From: Paralithodes platypus | Taxonomy: Eukaryota; Arthropoda; Malacostraca; Decapoda; Lithodidae | Direction of reading: 5' to 3' | Assembly (NCBI GenBank): GCA_032716605.1 | Contig: CM064552.1 | Location: 720,182-784,181 of the forward strand | DNA: 64,000 bases | Part shown: positions 9,213-20,394 of the stretch, piece after piece | Position numbering within the stretch: the first letter of the stretch is position 1 | Layout: each line of letters begins with the position of its first letter | Notes under the pieces: model-generated | Seen by the model: only the letters and a program-made list of their open reading frames with translations | Database searches by the model: none | What the model was told of the DNA's origin: nothing | Translations under genes and position numbers: made by a program

Positions 9213-10515
9213 ATTGGACGGGGGTTCCGGTTGCAAGGATAAACACTCGTCCGCAAGATCATCAATGCCCACACATTTTCCGTTCTGAATCAAAATATTG
9301 TACGGGTTTCTAATGCCATATCTGGAATTATACAGTGTGTCAAACTAGAGTAATTTTGTTTAAAGATTTGAATGAAAATTAGATGGAATAGGCCTACAAG
9401 AAAATTACCAGAAAATAGCACTATTTTGGCCATTTCATCACATCAAAAGACAAAATTTGAACTATAAACCACAATATTATCTTTGCATAGACAATAAAGA
9501 CTAAAAAGAAAGGACTCGGCTTTCGTTTGACACCTTGCTGGAATAGCCTAGTTTTAAAAGCAAAAATTTGGAAAGGCCCGAGCAAATACGCAGTTCACCG
9601 TTAGGGCAGGAGGTTAGTAATCCTCCTCCCCTTGTAAAATTTATCAACTAGAAGAGACAGAGAAAGGAGCGAGGGAACACTGCACGCGAAAGTGCTCCCG
9701 GACCGTAAGAATTGAAACTTTAAATGTGATTTAAGTTCGGGCTCTGTCTCGAGTCGACCATCCCCAGCTATGGGGTATATGTCTGAGTTTATACATACAT
9801 ACTGTTGGCCTTGGGATAGAGTTTGGTAAAATTCTTGCGATGGCGAAATGGACATAAACAAACACGGGTACATTTCTAGTTTTACACCGGGGACGATTTT
9901 TACAAGTACTGTACTGTAATTTATATTTACTGTCCTTGTTTTGTTTTTTGTTTTTTTAGGTGTTATTTCACGAGCCCCGTCGGAAATTGCAAAAAAAATA
10001 TTATCCAACAATCTTAAAACACCAATGCAACACAAAATATTTGCACGCTCGTGATTACTTTCCCGGCTATTTTGACTGCTGTGGGATACAATAATAGGTT
10101 GAGGAGGCTCATCATATATATTGCCAGCAGGGGGAAAATAACAGAAGAAAAACAAAAAATGCAAAACTACGACCTATGTAATCATGATGACTGTACGCCC
10201 GGATACTACAGTACTGTACAACCTTCCCCATTTTTTTTTAGTGATTTAGGGAGTACCGGTACTGTATATAAAGTATATTATAATTAATTACCGATGGTTT
10301 GGACATACTGTACAGTATATGCCAATGAAGTACCGGTACATGATATAACTACTACTGTACATAATCCAAAATAATAGATCAAAACTTCGACCCAGTGTAA
10401 AAGGAGAATAATACCCAAACACGTAACTCACCCGCATCCTCCGACGACAATATTGTCGGTTTGTCATTAACCTCCATTAGCCTAACCTGACAACCTGACC
10501 TGACCTAACCTGGGG
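9212..10515. other. no gene seen
   Basis: The open frames here have no recognisable domain. The sequence is AT-rich with recurring GTACCGGTAC and TACTGTACAGTA motifs. A CCTAACCTGA-type run at about 10471-10515 leads into the RTE-like fragment. Confidence 0.5.
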
Positions 10516-11230
10516 CCAGACCCTTATCTATCTATCTATCTATTGCCTGATGCCGTGATCCCAGCAGGGGTGGCCACGAACGAAACACCCCCAATCACCT
10601 CTGTCCCCAGTCAATCGACGCCCCTCCTCCCAACCAGCACCGCCTTCACTCATATACTTCTTCACTCCATCCTTCCACCTCTCTCTCGGTTTACCTCTCC
10701 CTCTCTGTACTTCCACCTCACTCTCGTACACCCTCTTAGTAATTCTCTCGCTACCCATACGTTCCATAAGGCCGAACCATCTCAAGGTGTTCCTTTTCAC
10801 ACTTTCCAGCACACCTACATCCACACCACACCTCTCTCATACTTCCTCATTCGTCTGGCTATCCCTCCATGTAACTCTGCACGCACTTCTCAAGTACCGG
10901 TAACTCATTTCCACCCCTCGTGGTTTGAGTCTCTTCACAAACGTATATGCTTCGCTCCCGTAAGTCAATGTCGGGAATACCACACTGTCATGCAAGGACT
11001 TCTTTACTTCCATGCTGACCACCCTACTTCTTGTTACTGCTTTCGGCGTTCCTACAACCCTCTTCCCCTGTTGCACCCTCTACCGCACTTCCTCATCCAT
11101 ACAGTACTCCCATACTTACTCCAACAGTGTCAACACACTGCCCAAATACTTAAATGAGCTGACATTCTCCATAACGTGACCGTTCAAACCTCACCTCACA
11201 CGCTGTGGCTGCACCCCTTTCAAAGACCCT
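10516..11230 (-). pseudogene. RTE-like LINE 3-prime fragment, copy 1
   Basis: The minus strand encodes the C-terminal region of an endonuclease-reverse transcriptase: VVFPTLTYGSEAYTF, EMSYRYLRSACRVTWRD, VKRNTLRWFGLMERM, ITKRVYESEVE and GKPRERWKDGV. It ends in an (ATAG)n tail at 10521-10545, a tetranucleotide 3-prime tail typical of RTE elements. Frameshifts separate the pieces. A related copy in the opposite orientation lies at 13504-14205. Confidence 0.8.
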
Positions 11231-11231
11231 G

Positions 11232-11390
11232 CTGCTCTTAAAAATTATGTAGGAGACATCAAATTACTAGCAAGCACTGCAGGACTCGGGAGAGTGAAAA
11301 ACATCTCCGAGATCACGCATCATAACATTAGAAAACGGAGGTTTTGAGGAAAAGCTCTTCTGAAAGATTGTCAAGTGAATGTTCACCATA
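11232..11390 (+). repeat. dispersed repeat, copy 2
   Basis: Diverged copy of 7452-7610, in the same orientation. Confidence 0.65.
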
Positions 11391-12171
11391 CTGTAGGGTA
11401 AGGTGGGGTGAATCCGCCGGGGGGTGGAATCGCCGCGGACGTAAGATACTTGTCTAAAACAATTAGTCATAAATCCAAATACGTATGGAATTGATTCTAG
11501 GTATGTTTATAGTATGTGTAGATGATGATAGAACACAAAAATGCGTAGTTGTCATTTATTTAACGAAGATTTTTTTTTTCCATAATATTTCAAACTGAAA
11601 AATATGTAAGCGGTCTTGAACATTTTTCATGACGGCGACTTTGCGGCGACTTTACATCTCCCAATACACTTTTTTTCCGTTACAAGATGGTTGTCTGTGA
11701 TTTCTAAGTGGAAACTAAAACAAAACAAAAAAAATTCAGGCATAAATAGGCCTATATATAATTATATAATTTTCTAAATTCTATAATTATATAAATATAT
11801 AATTATATAAATATATAATATATAATTATATAATTATACAAAATACTTGGATTATATCAATCTAATAATAAAACATCTTAATTGTTACTTAATTGGGGGT
11901 AAAATCGCCGTGGCAGGATTAAATCATCGATAATATATAACCGCGGCGGAATCACCCCGGCGGGCGGGGTGAATCCGCCGCGCGAGTAACGGTTTTCGCC
12001 ACCCATTACAAACCTTAATGGGGTTTTTTTCAAATAAAAATGATATGAGCGTGTGCAGGAAAGCGAGAATGTTAAAGTTATGTAAACAAAAAATTCTGAA
12101 TTCTGATTCAGTTGGATGCTGTTATTAAAAAAACACGTTTTGTGGCGGATTCACCCCACCTTGCCCTACTG
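11391..12171. mobile_element. non-autonomous TIR DNA element
   Basis: The ends GTAGGGTAAGGTGGGGTGAA and TTCACCCCACCTTGCCCTAC form inverted repeats of about 26 bp with one mismatch. Internally, GGGGTGAATCCGCC and related GC blocks recur on both sides of an AT-rich middle. No transposase is present. Flanking duplications are unclear, so I do not assign a superfamily. Confidence 0.75.
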
Positions 12172-12188
12172 GAATACCATACCCTCTA

Positions 12189-12674
12189 CAGTAAACCCTC
12201 GCTATCTCGGACTAACTGGGGGGAGACCACTTCCGAGAAGCCCAATTTTACGAGATCTCCGAAGTCCGACTTAGCCTATATCCGACTTAAGAGAGGGAAA
12301 ATTCCAAATTAGAAGAGGAAAGTCTGCGTTACCAGAGATTATTATTATTATTATTATTATTTTTTTTTTTTTTTTTTTTTTTCTTTTTTTTAACATGTCA
12401 AATTCATCATATTAATGACAAATACTAACCTTATTATGTTTTCAGGGACAGTACAGTACATAGTAATTAATATTAACACAATAATTTAAAAGGCACAGGC
12501 TTCAATTCATCCTAAAATCACTTAAAACCGAGTGAGAGAACATTGTAAACCGGACACAAATCCCGTCCAACTCGGAAATTGCCGAGATATACAGGGACAT
12601 CTTCGAGAGGCCTATGCCATTCCGAGAAGTGCGGGTTTCCGCGTAAAAAGATTCCGAAATATCGGGGTTTACTG
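12189..12674. mobile_element. Tigger/pogo-like MITE
   Basis: The inverted ends CAGTAAACCCTCGCTATCTC and its counterpart ending GGGGTTTACTG are flanked by TA (12187-12188 and 12675-12676). CAGT(A/R)AACCTCG ends with a TA duplication match the pogo/Tigger group of Tc1-mariner. The interior holds an ATT/T run and no coding sequence. Confidence 0.75.
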
Positions 12675-12755
12675 TATCATAATTTCAGCATTTACTTTCT
12701 CAATTTCACTCTTTTATGGATTCCTACAGTCATATCTCTTAATCTGGGACAGCTT

Positions 12756-13243
12756 TTAACCCTTCCTACCCGGTCTGCCTTAGGTAAGGACAGCACGAAA
12801 GAAGGGCCGCTACCCGGTATGCCTTATCTAAGGCATGAGCTTAATAGCCTAATTAAGCTTGGTCTGAACGCTGTGCGTACGACGTATGTCAACAAACCCA
12901 AGCGTTCGTCACCGCACCTCCGAAAACAAGAAGGAGAAGACTCCTCAATGTTATTGTTCTGACGTCATGATGAAATTAGTGTCTGAAAAGCCCCCATATT
13001 GGCAACATCTCTGCAATTTTGGCTCCACTGAAATTGTCATCACAACTGAACCAGTTGACTTACAGAGCTCTACTCAATGCCAAAATACAGATTGAAAACC
13101 GCACTACGATTATAGATAGTGGGAAAGTTCTAGCAGTGAAAATAAACATAAATACGGTAGCCTAGGCCTAAACGTTTTTCAGCCATTTCGCCCGGGTAGG
13201 GGCGACCGTCATTGGGTAAGACAGCCCGGGGAGGAAGGGTTAA
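12756..13243. mobile_element. piggyBac-like MITE, copy 2
   Basis: TTAA-flanked, with ends CCCTTCCTACCCGG and CCCGGGGAGGAAGGG. It is 488 bp against 489 bp for copy 1 and has the same internal order of shared blocks. The subterminal sequence differs most between copies. Confidence 0.82.
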
Positions 13244-13503
13244 AGGCGTAAAGCGGAAGCCAAACTAATAACAAATTACGATCGATTCATCAATTTTAGC
13301 TTTAGCCTAGGCCTAGCCTTTTTTTTTCCTAATTCCCTAGTTCTCCTTCGTATTTACTAGTTTTTATAGGCTACCCTAATAAGAATTGGTGCAATTTAAC
13401 TTTATATTTATATCAGCTTAATCTAGAGTAACCAAATACAATAACATAGGCCTAGGCCTAAACCGAAAAATATTACCGAAACTACCAACAAATTTCCCGT
13501 GGA

Positions 13504-14205
13504 ATTTGAAGGTAAATGCGGGGAAGAGCAAGGTTATGGTCTTCGAAAGGGGTGAAGTCACAGAGTGTGAGGTGAAGCTGAACGGTCAGGCTATGGAGAT
13601 CAGATCGTCAACTCTTTTAAGTATCTGGGCAGTGTGTTGAGTAAAGATGGGACTATGGATGAAGAAGTGCAGGAGAGGGTACAACAGGGGAAGAGGGTTG
13701 TAGGAACGCTAAAAGCAGTAACAAGAAATAGGGTGGTCAGTATGGAAGTGAAGAAGTCCTGGCATGACAGTGTGGTAATCCCGACACTGACTTACGGAAG
13801 CGAAGCATGGACGTTGGTTGAGAGACTCAGACCAAGAGTGAGAGCAGTGGAAATGAATTACTTAAGGAGTGCGTGCGAAGTTACATGGAGGGATGGACAG
13901 ATTAATGAGGAAGTAAGGTGTGGTGTAGAGGTAGATGTGCTGGAAAGGGTGAAAAGGAACAACTTTAGATGGTTCGGCCATATGGAACGTATGGAAAGCG
14001 AGAGAATTACTAAGAGGGTGTACGAGAGCGAGGTGGAGGGACAGAGGGAGAGGTAGACCGAATGAGAGGTGGAAGGATGGAGTGAGGAAGTACATGAACA
14101 AAGGCGGTGCTGGTTGGGGGGAGGGGCGTCGACTGACTGGGGACAGAGGTGCATGGGGCGGTTCGTTCGTGGCCACCCCTTCGGGGATCAAGGCGTCAGG
14201 CAATA
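13504..14205 (+). pseudogene. RTE-like LINE 3-prime fragment, copy 2
   Basis: The plus-strand frame encodes LSKDGTMDEEVQERVQQGKR, VVIPTLTYGSEAWTLVERL, EMNYLRSACEVTWRDG, RWFGHMERMESERITKRVYE and, after a premature stop near 14055, WKDGVRKYMNKGGAGW. A frameshift lies near 13600. It is better preserved than copy 1 at 10516-11230, ends in the same GGCAATAGATAG-type tail, and points the opposite way. Confidence 0.82.
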
Positions 14206-14321
14206 GATAGGTTATTCTTTTTGGTTTTAGGCTAGGTAGTTTGGCAAGAATGTAGTTACCGGGTGTACCCCATCATGTTCCCGTCTATTTTGACTGCCTT
14301 TGGATACAAAAATACATTACC

Positions 14322-14357
14322 CTAACCAAACAACCTAACCTAACCTAACCTAACCTA
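14322..14357. repeat. short CCTAA run
   Basis: Tandem CCTAA, the complement of TTAGG, just left of SINE copy 2. CCTAACCTA also follows the SINE tail at 14916, so it may be the SINE target duplication. Confidence 0.7.
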
Positions 14358-14359
14358 CA

Positions 14360-14858
14360 GGGCGGGTGCCCGACCCCGAAAGGGGTTGAAATAGGGGAGC
14401 TATCCCCCCGCCAAAGGCGGCTTTCTAGGGCATTTCCTAGCTGATGCTGAGAGGATTGGGTTCTAGTCATGTGGTGATGGGCTGGTCTTTCAGAGTGAGA
14501 ACTGAGCGATCTCTGCCATACCCATAGCTTACTCTGACTGTTCCTTTAACTTATATATTTTCTAGATCTCAAGTGACGGCGTCTTTTCCGTGGATTGACC
14601 TCTCAATCTACCAAGATTGGAAGCCAAAGTGTCACATTTTTCCTTGCCCCTCAACTTTCTCTTCATAATTGCTGAGGGGCACAGGGCCCTGGGTGGGGCT
14701 TTGGTTTCCCGGGCGTTTCTGCACCCTCCTCAGCTCCCCGCCATGGAGTGGCTTCGGTCACCCAGGCTTTATTGTGGTCGGCAGGGACGGTTCTGTGGGG
14801 GCGCTCGGTTATGGCCTTGGAATTGCTCGGGGCCGTTCGGCCAGGCAGCTTGGGGAGG

Positions 14859-14914
<56 letters not shown>

Positions 14915-14915
14915 C
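14360..14915 (+). mobile_element. SINE-like element, copy 2
   Basis: Complete copy from GGGCGGGTGCCCGACCCCG to an (AAC)n tail of about 18 units. GGTTCTAGTC near 14460 weakly resembles a polymerase III B box, and GC hairpins occupy the first 60 bases. The last 80 bases before the tail match the LINE ORF2 3-prime end at 2286-2360. The flanks share CCTAACCTA, a candidate target duplication, though the surroundings are CCTAA-rich. Confidence 0.82.
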
Positions 14916-15221
14916 CTAACCTAGTATTATAGATTTATGGTAGCATTCAAGGAGACTACTGCAGGGTTCTTCTTCTTCTTCTTACCTCTGACTGGGTATA
15001 GACTATCCTAGTGTTTACTAGCCTATACCCCTTTGAAAGGACATTAGCCGGAAAAATGTTATTTTAATACCACAAATTTTCCGAGTGTTTTTTTATAAAC
15101 AAAATAGGTAATTTGCATCAATATATAGTGTTTGTAATTAATTAGAAATCTCGGGAAAACCTATTTTCCCCATTAGGCCTATCGATCGATGTTGAGACAC
15201 CCCCCCCAATAGTGATTTGAA

Positions 15222-15300
15222 AAGACATTAGCCTAACCTAACAACCTTACCTAACCTAACTTAGTATTATGGGTGGGGGCTGCCGCCCCCACACCCCCGC
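15222..15300. repeat. CCTAA-plus-hairpin repeat, copy 1
   Basis: CATTAGCCTAACCTAACAACC is followed by more CCTAA units, AGTATTAT, and the hairpin GTGGGGGCTGCCGCCCCCAC with eight-bp arms. Confidence 0.75.
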
Positions 15301-15437
15301 TGGTTGAGTGCTAATCCCTTAATAAAAAAACAAAAATAAAATTGGCTGTCGATTATACGAAGGTGAAAGAAAAGTCGATGAAGTCTATGGTGTTTACTCT
15401 GCAATTTTCAGCTTGATTGTACATTGATAACGGGAAA

Positions 15438-15655
15438 GTACCGTATTGACAACCTTGTTACGAAAATTAAATTTTAGTACCATACTTTTATATTAGGTTT
15501 TTCCGAGGGTTTAACACATTTTCATATGATCTTTAGAGCTATCGATGACTGAAAGTACCGTATTGACAACCTTGTTACGAAAAAGAAATTTTAGTACCAT
15601 ACTTTTTTATTATGTTTTGCCGAGGGTTAAAACAAATTTTCTTATGATCTTTAGA
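15438..15655. repeat. tandem duplication, about 113 bp period
   Basis: The block starting AGTACCGTATTGACAACCTT occurs at about 15438 and again at about 15552. It includes AGTACCATACTTTT and GATCTTTAGAGC in both copies. Confidence 0.8.
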
Positions 15656-15722
15656 GCATATAGATTCAATATTTATCTTCAAATATATCAACAAAATTTG
15701 TGGTATTAAAATAACATTGAAC

Positions 15723-15778
15723 CCATTAGCCTAACCTAACCTAGTAATATAGGTGGGGGCTACCGCCCCCACACCCCT
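15723..15778. repeat. CCTAA-plus-hairpin repeat, copy 2
   Basis: CATTAGCCTAACCTAACCTA, then AGTAATAT and GTGGGGGCTACCGCCCCCAC. It has the same order as 15222-15300. Confidence 0.75.
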
Positions 15779-16850
15779 GCTTTGACTTAGATTTTTGGTG
15801 TATTTGTCTGTGAAGTGGGTATTTTTCAATTTGTTGATAAACGAAAATTCTCCATGCGGACTAGCCTATATGGAGAAAAGTATGCCGAATCTATTGGTGC
15901 CTATTTTCCCTAATAAATTGTTTCTCATAATGTCGCACTAGTCACTAGTGTCCTTGAATATTATCAAAATCAGTAGGCTATCTAGGCTACTTTGCCAGTA
16001 AGGGGCTAAATACGAGTTTTACCACCATCAATAGGGAAAATTAGGCCTAGCCTAGGCTATAGGCCTATTTTTTTTTTTTTAGTGCTTTAAATAGGGCCTA
16101 GCCTAGGCCTAGTCCACATAAAATGCATTGCCGGTGGTTGAAACAAATTTTAATCTTTGCAACATCCTTATTCTAGGTAAAATTCTAGTTTCACGTACAC
16201 AGCGACAAAAGGGAGGCGCCGTTGTAAAGGCATAGCTTCCCGACCAACTATGAAGATCAGGGAAATTGCTGAATTTGCTGGGTAAAAGACGTAATATAAT
16301 GATAATAAACTACATTAACGACATTAGCCTAACCTAACAACCTTACCTAACCTAACCTAGTATTATGTAATAGCTATGGTGCCGCATATGGGGAGAAAAT
16401 ATTATATTTTTTTACAGTAGGTATAATTCCTTATAATGCATTTCCGCCGCTTTGGACATATATAGGAATTAAGTATGGTATAGGCTATGACAACTCTAAA
16501 GTAGCCATAGAAATTTATGAGTATGCTGTGAAAGCGAAACTAGAATTAAACCTTATTCTATATTAGAATTAAACCTTATTCTATATTAGCCATCAGATAT
16601 TGAAAACAAATAGTGGTAGTTTCGGTAATAGGCCTAAGTACCGACATATTTTCATAGGCTAGGCTTCCCAAATCGAGTTGGAGGCACATGGGACATGCGG
16701 GATGCTGGGCAATGTGTAGAAATTGGGGTGCCTCCTACGTTCTGTAAGGAAGGAGGAATATACGTAGAAACTTAGGAACACCCTATTTACCTGTCCCAAT
16801 TCGTGTATTCGATTGTTGAACTGGTCGCCGACATGATAGTGGATATCACT
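15779..16850. other. no gene seen; one more CCTAA repeat
   Basis: AT-rich sequence with repeated TAGGCCTAGGC motifs near 16040-16110. A third CATTAGCCTAACC...CTAGTATTAT block is at 16318-16363, without the GC hairpin. No coding frame is recognised. Confidence 0.55.
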
Positions 16851-16856
16851 CTAAAT

Positions 16857-17058
16857 GTGTGGGACACAGGGAAAACACATCCTCCTTCAACGGTTTATTT
16901 CTCCGTAATAAGTTAATAACAACAAAGCTTACAAGAAATTGAGAATGGCCGCTAGGGGCAATACAGAAAATGGAACTAAATAATGGCAAACTAATTTATC
17001 CTTTGGAAAGTAACTACTTATATATTTATTCTGAGTAACTTGAGTTTATATCTTAACA
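16857..17058 (-). repeat. probable copia 3-prime LTR
   Basis: On the minus strand it begins TGTTAAGATATAAAC just after a purine run (17059-17067), contains an AATAAA near 16895, and plausibly ends at a CACACA around 16857. With only one LTR in the window the outer end is uncertain. Confidence 0.5.
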
Positions 17059-17071
17059 TCCCCTCTTAAAC

Positions 17072-18559
17072 TTAAGTTATTCCCCTGACAACACTGAACT
17101 TATTCAATTTGTACTTTGATACTGGCTTTGTAAATAATTCTGCAATGTTATCTTCAGAAGGTACATAAGCTAAATCAACAATCTTGCTTTCCACTTCTGA
17201 CCTGATAAAATGGTATCTAATATCAATGTGCTTAGATCTTTGATGGTGTACAGGGTTCTTGGCTAATGCTATAGCTCCTTGATTGTCTACATTCAAAGTT
17301 ACAGTGTCTCTTTCACAACCTGTCATATCAGAATACAATTGTCGCAAGAAATTAGCTTCTTGCATAGCACAAGTCATGGCCATATATTCTGCTTCACATG
17401 TAGATAAAGCTATTACTCTTTGTTTTTTACTTTTCCAAGAGATCAATGGGCCTTGTTTACTCAGTTGAAAACTATAGCCTGTCATACTACGTCTATCTTC
17501 TGATGCTCCCCAGTCTGAATCACAGTAACCAGTTAATTTCAATTGACTATCTGACTTCTGAAAATTTAAACAATAATTCAATGTCCCTTTAATATACTTC
17601 AGTACGTGTTTAGCTAAGCCTAGATGGGCCTTAGTGGGCTTGGACATAAACTGGGACAACTTTGTTACTACATAACTTAAATCAGGCCTTGTTCCTGTCA
17701 TAACATAAATTAAACTCCCAACAATTTCTCTGTACAATCTTGGATCAGCCAAATCAGTAGAATGATCAGAAATCAACTTACTTACAGTCGGATTACATGG
17801 AATGGCTTTTGGGTTACAGTCCTTCATATGAAATTTCTCAAGAATTCTCTCACAATATTTTCTTTGGTTCATACTAACACTCCCCTCTAAACCAAAAGTG
17901 AATTCAATTCCAAGAAACCATGATAATATTCCCATGTCTTTCATTTTGAATCTATCTTTGAGGGATTTCTTTATGGCATGAAGTGCTTCATCATTACTGG
18001 CTGCTATAATTATGTCATCTACCCATATTAGAGTCATTGTTACTGTATCACCTTCAAACTTTGTATACAAACAAGACTCAGCAACAGATCGGGTGAAATT
18101 CTGATCAGTTAGAAAATTATGTAACATATTATTCCAGTTCCGTCCACTTTGTTTCAATCCATACAAAGATTTTTTCAGTTTGCATAAAAGTTTTTCACCT
18201 TTTTCATTTTTCTTGGTAAAACCTTCAGGCTGCTCTAGGTAAATTTCACAATCTATCTCCACATTTAGATAAGCTGTTTTTACATCCATTTGATGAACCT
18301 TCATTTCTTCTTGAGCTGCTAGCTGCATCATCATACGAATGGAAGTGTGGCGTGCTGTTGGTGAAAATGTCTCTTCATAGTCTACATTCTTGACTTGCGA
18401 ATATCCCTTTGCTACGTATCTTGCCTTGAATTTTTCTTCGTTGTTCGGACCTAGTTTTACGGCGTACACCCATATTCCACCAACAACTGATCGGTCTTCA
18501 GGGAGTGGTGTTAACTCATAAGTGTCGTTTTCATCCAAAGCGTTGATTTCTTCTTTCAT
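17072..18559 (-). CDS. Ty1/copia reverse transcriptase-RNase H
   Basis: This 495-codon minus-strand frame is intact. The reverse transcriptase spans roughly residues 5-250 with VHQMDVKTAYLN (catalytic aspartate, residue 92), YLEQPEGF, SLYGLKQSGRNW and IWVDDIIIAASND (catalytic DD at 181-182). RNase H follows with GYCDSDWGASEDRRSMTGYS, STCEAEYMA, and VDNQGAIALAKNP with HIDIRYHFIR. This is the end of a copia pol polyprotein. The upstream part is in another frame, and the reported ATG is an internal methionine. The element is truncated upstream at about 19104, so it is not expected to be autonomous. Confidence 0.93.
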   Translation of the reverse strand: MKEEINALDENDTYELTPLPEDRSVVGGIWVYAVKLGPNNEEKFKARYVAKGYSQVKNVDYEETFSPTARHTSIRMMMQLAAQEEMKVHQMDVKTAYLNVEIDCEIYLEQPEGFTKKNEKGEKLLCKLKKSLYGLKQSGRNWNNMLHNFLTDQNFTRSVAESCLYTKFEGDTVTMTLIWVDDIIIAASNDEALHAIKKSLKDRFKMKDMGILSWFLGIEFTFGLEGSVSMNQRKYCERILEKFHMKDCNPKAIPCNPTVSKLISDHSTDLADPRLYREIVGSLIYVMTGTRPDLSYVVTKLSQFMSKPTKAHLGLAKHVLKYIKGTLNYCLNFQKSDSQLKLTGYCDSDWGASEDRRSMTGYSFQLSKQGPLISWKSKKQRVIALSTCEAEYMAMTCAMQEANFLRQLYSDMTGCERDTVTLNVDNQGAIALAKNPVHHQRSKHIDIRYHFIRSEVESKIVDLAYVPSEDNIAELFTKPVSKYKLNKFSVVRGIT

Positions 18560-19104
18560 TGCTTCATGCCACTGATGAGACTGATGATGAGAGCCTCCTG
18601 ATATGTACTTGGGATGTCAGCAACACGATAGCAGTAATCAATCGAACATTTCGCAACATTTGATAAATCTTCATCATCCATGACATACTCTTTCAAGTGC
18701 TTGGGTAAGTTCCGATTTCTTTGGGGGTATCTTCTTCCTTCAGCTTCATCTTCATTCTCCTCCGTCTTGAGCTGTGTGGTTTCTTGCGGGCCGTCTTGGA
18801 GTGGTAATGTGTTTTTTGTTTCTGATTCACAAGTCTTGGGTCTTGTATATTCTGTGTACCCACATTTTTCTTTGAATTTTTCATTGAATTTCACACATCT
18901 CACTCTCTTCACGTCATTTTGCTCCGAGAAGTACACAAGATAGGCTGGACTCTGTGTATCATAGCCTAGAAATACTCCTCGGTCACAGCGGTCATCCAAT
19001 TTCTTCTTGTTTTGGACATATGCATAACATACAGTTCCAAAGATATGCATATTCTTCAAGTTTGGCTTTAATCCTGTCATCATTTCATATGGTGTTTTTC
19101 CAGT
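18560..19104 (-). pseudogene. copia integrase C-terminal region, truncated
   Basis: The minus-strand frame carries GKTPYEMMTGLKPNLKNMHI, FGTVCYAYV and GVFLGYDTQSPAYLVYF, the post-core integrase region of copia elements. An acidic linker with RRYPQRNRNLPKHL follows. The frame is lost around 18580, just before the reverse transcriptase. At 19104 the homology stops abruptly in a GATA-type microsatellite. The open frame beyond that point is translated microsatellite. Confidence 0.9.
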
Positions 19105-19512
19105 AGATAGATAGATAGATGAATGCATGGATAGATAGATAGATAGAAGAATGCATGGATAGATAGATAGATATATGGATGCATGGATAGATAGATATAG
19201 ACAGATGAATGCATGGATAGATAAATAGATAGATAGATGGACAGATAGATAGATAGATGAATGCATGGATAGATAGCTAGACAGATGAATGCATGGATAG
19301 ATAGATAGATAGACAGATGAATGCATGGATAGATAGATAGATATATGGATGCATTGATAGATAGATATAGACAGATGAATGCATGGATAGATAGGACAGA
19401 TAGATAGATATATAGATAGCTGGATGGATGGATAGATGAATGGCTGGATAATACAGATAGAAGTATAAAGAGATAGATAGACCGACAGATGGATAGATAG
19501 ACAGATAGATGC
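19103..19512. repeat. GATA-type compound microsatellite
   Basis: Units of GATAGATAGA mixed with a longer pattern containing GATGAATGCATGGATAGATA. It replaces the upstream part of the copia element. Confidence 0.9.
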
Positions 19513-19610
19513 AGCGAGTAATCCTAATGGTGTAGTTAATTAGAACATGTTTGGCGTAATGAGGCCCCACTAATGATCACAACACAGAATCTAATCAGTT
19601 ACATCAATAA

Positions 19611-19905
19611 GGTTAAGGGGGGGGGGGGGGGTTTCTGGTCCCCCTTCTCCCTCATGTTTAGCCCCATTATATTTGACATTTTAAGACGTTCGGACCAATA
19701 GTTCGGCGATTTAAGGCCTTTCACCCCATTTATTTGTCTATATTAAGACTTTTCGTGTTATTTAGGTGTCTTATTATTTAGGAGGGATCGGCCTTCGTCC
19801 GGGACATTTTTCTACCGAAAAATTTACACATATATTATCTAGAAGGAGTTTGATGGAGGTCTAGGAAGGAAAACAAATCGAACAAAAAATGAACCCTTCC
19901 CCCTT
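19611..19905 (-). mobile_element. TTAA-hairpin MITE, degenerate
   Basis: It starts TTAAGGGGGG with an expanded G run, then shows the family blocks CCCCCTTCTCCCTCATGTTT, TTTTAAGACGTTCG, the ACATTTTT...AAAAA hairpin and GATGGAGGTCTAG. The right end is eroded. It is the first copy of the family in the window. Confidence 0.75.
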
Positions 19906-19940
19906 TCATTATGACTAAAGCGCGAGTTTCTAATCATTAC

Positions 19941-19982
<42 letters not shown>

Positions 19983-19984
<2 letters not shown>

Positions 19985-20131
19985 TCACTTGCTTGTTCGT
20001 CAAGGGGAATCCACGCAATGCGAGCTAAGCTCATTATTATCGCGCCTCCTTAACTGGGAATGTATTGCGTGAAATGCATGTTAAGTGTTTATGTATCGTT
20101 GGAATGGCAGTGGATGTGTGTGTAGTCTGTA
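19983..20131 (+). repeat. 150-bp dispersed repeat, copy 1
   Basis: Nearly identical to 50655-50801, both containing GTTCGTCAAGGGGAATCCAC and CGCGCCTCCTTAACTGGGAA. Both copies are preceded by (GT)n; here (GT)n is at 19940-19981 and also follows at 20132-20197. Confidence 0.85.
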
Positions 20132-20132
20132 T

Positions 20133-20197
<65 letters not shown>
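20132..20197. repeat. (GT)n microsatellite
   Basis: Pure GT dinucleotides. Confidence 0.95.
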
Positions 20198-20245
20198 AAA
20201 TACCAGTCATTATTAAAACGTAGGTATTTCTCTGTATTTATAATT

Positions 20246-20313
20246 GTCTCGATGGTGTAATGGTTAAAGAGTGTAAGTTCTGTATGATATCCTAGGTTCG
20301 AATCCCGGGAGAC
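20246..20313 (+). other. tRNA-like SINE head
   Basis: GTCTC...GAGAC ends, the D-arm-like TGGTGTAATGGTTAAAG and the B box GGTTCGAATCC are present. The anticodon stem is not paired. Similar heads at 26146-26218 and 36535-36603 are followed by a shared TTTCATT tail, so this is more likely a short tRNA-derived SINE than a tRNA gene. Confidence 0.6.
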
Positions 20314-20394
20314 ATCACATGTTTTCATTCATTTCATTTGGTGGTTATTGGTGTTAAGAACGATGTTAAAAATAATTACTATGCATTCTCTTTA

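Noticed and set aside
9601..10164. 187-codon minus-strand open frame as a gene
   Set aside because: No recognisable domain, atypical composition, and no splice or neighbour support.
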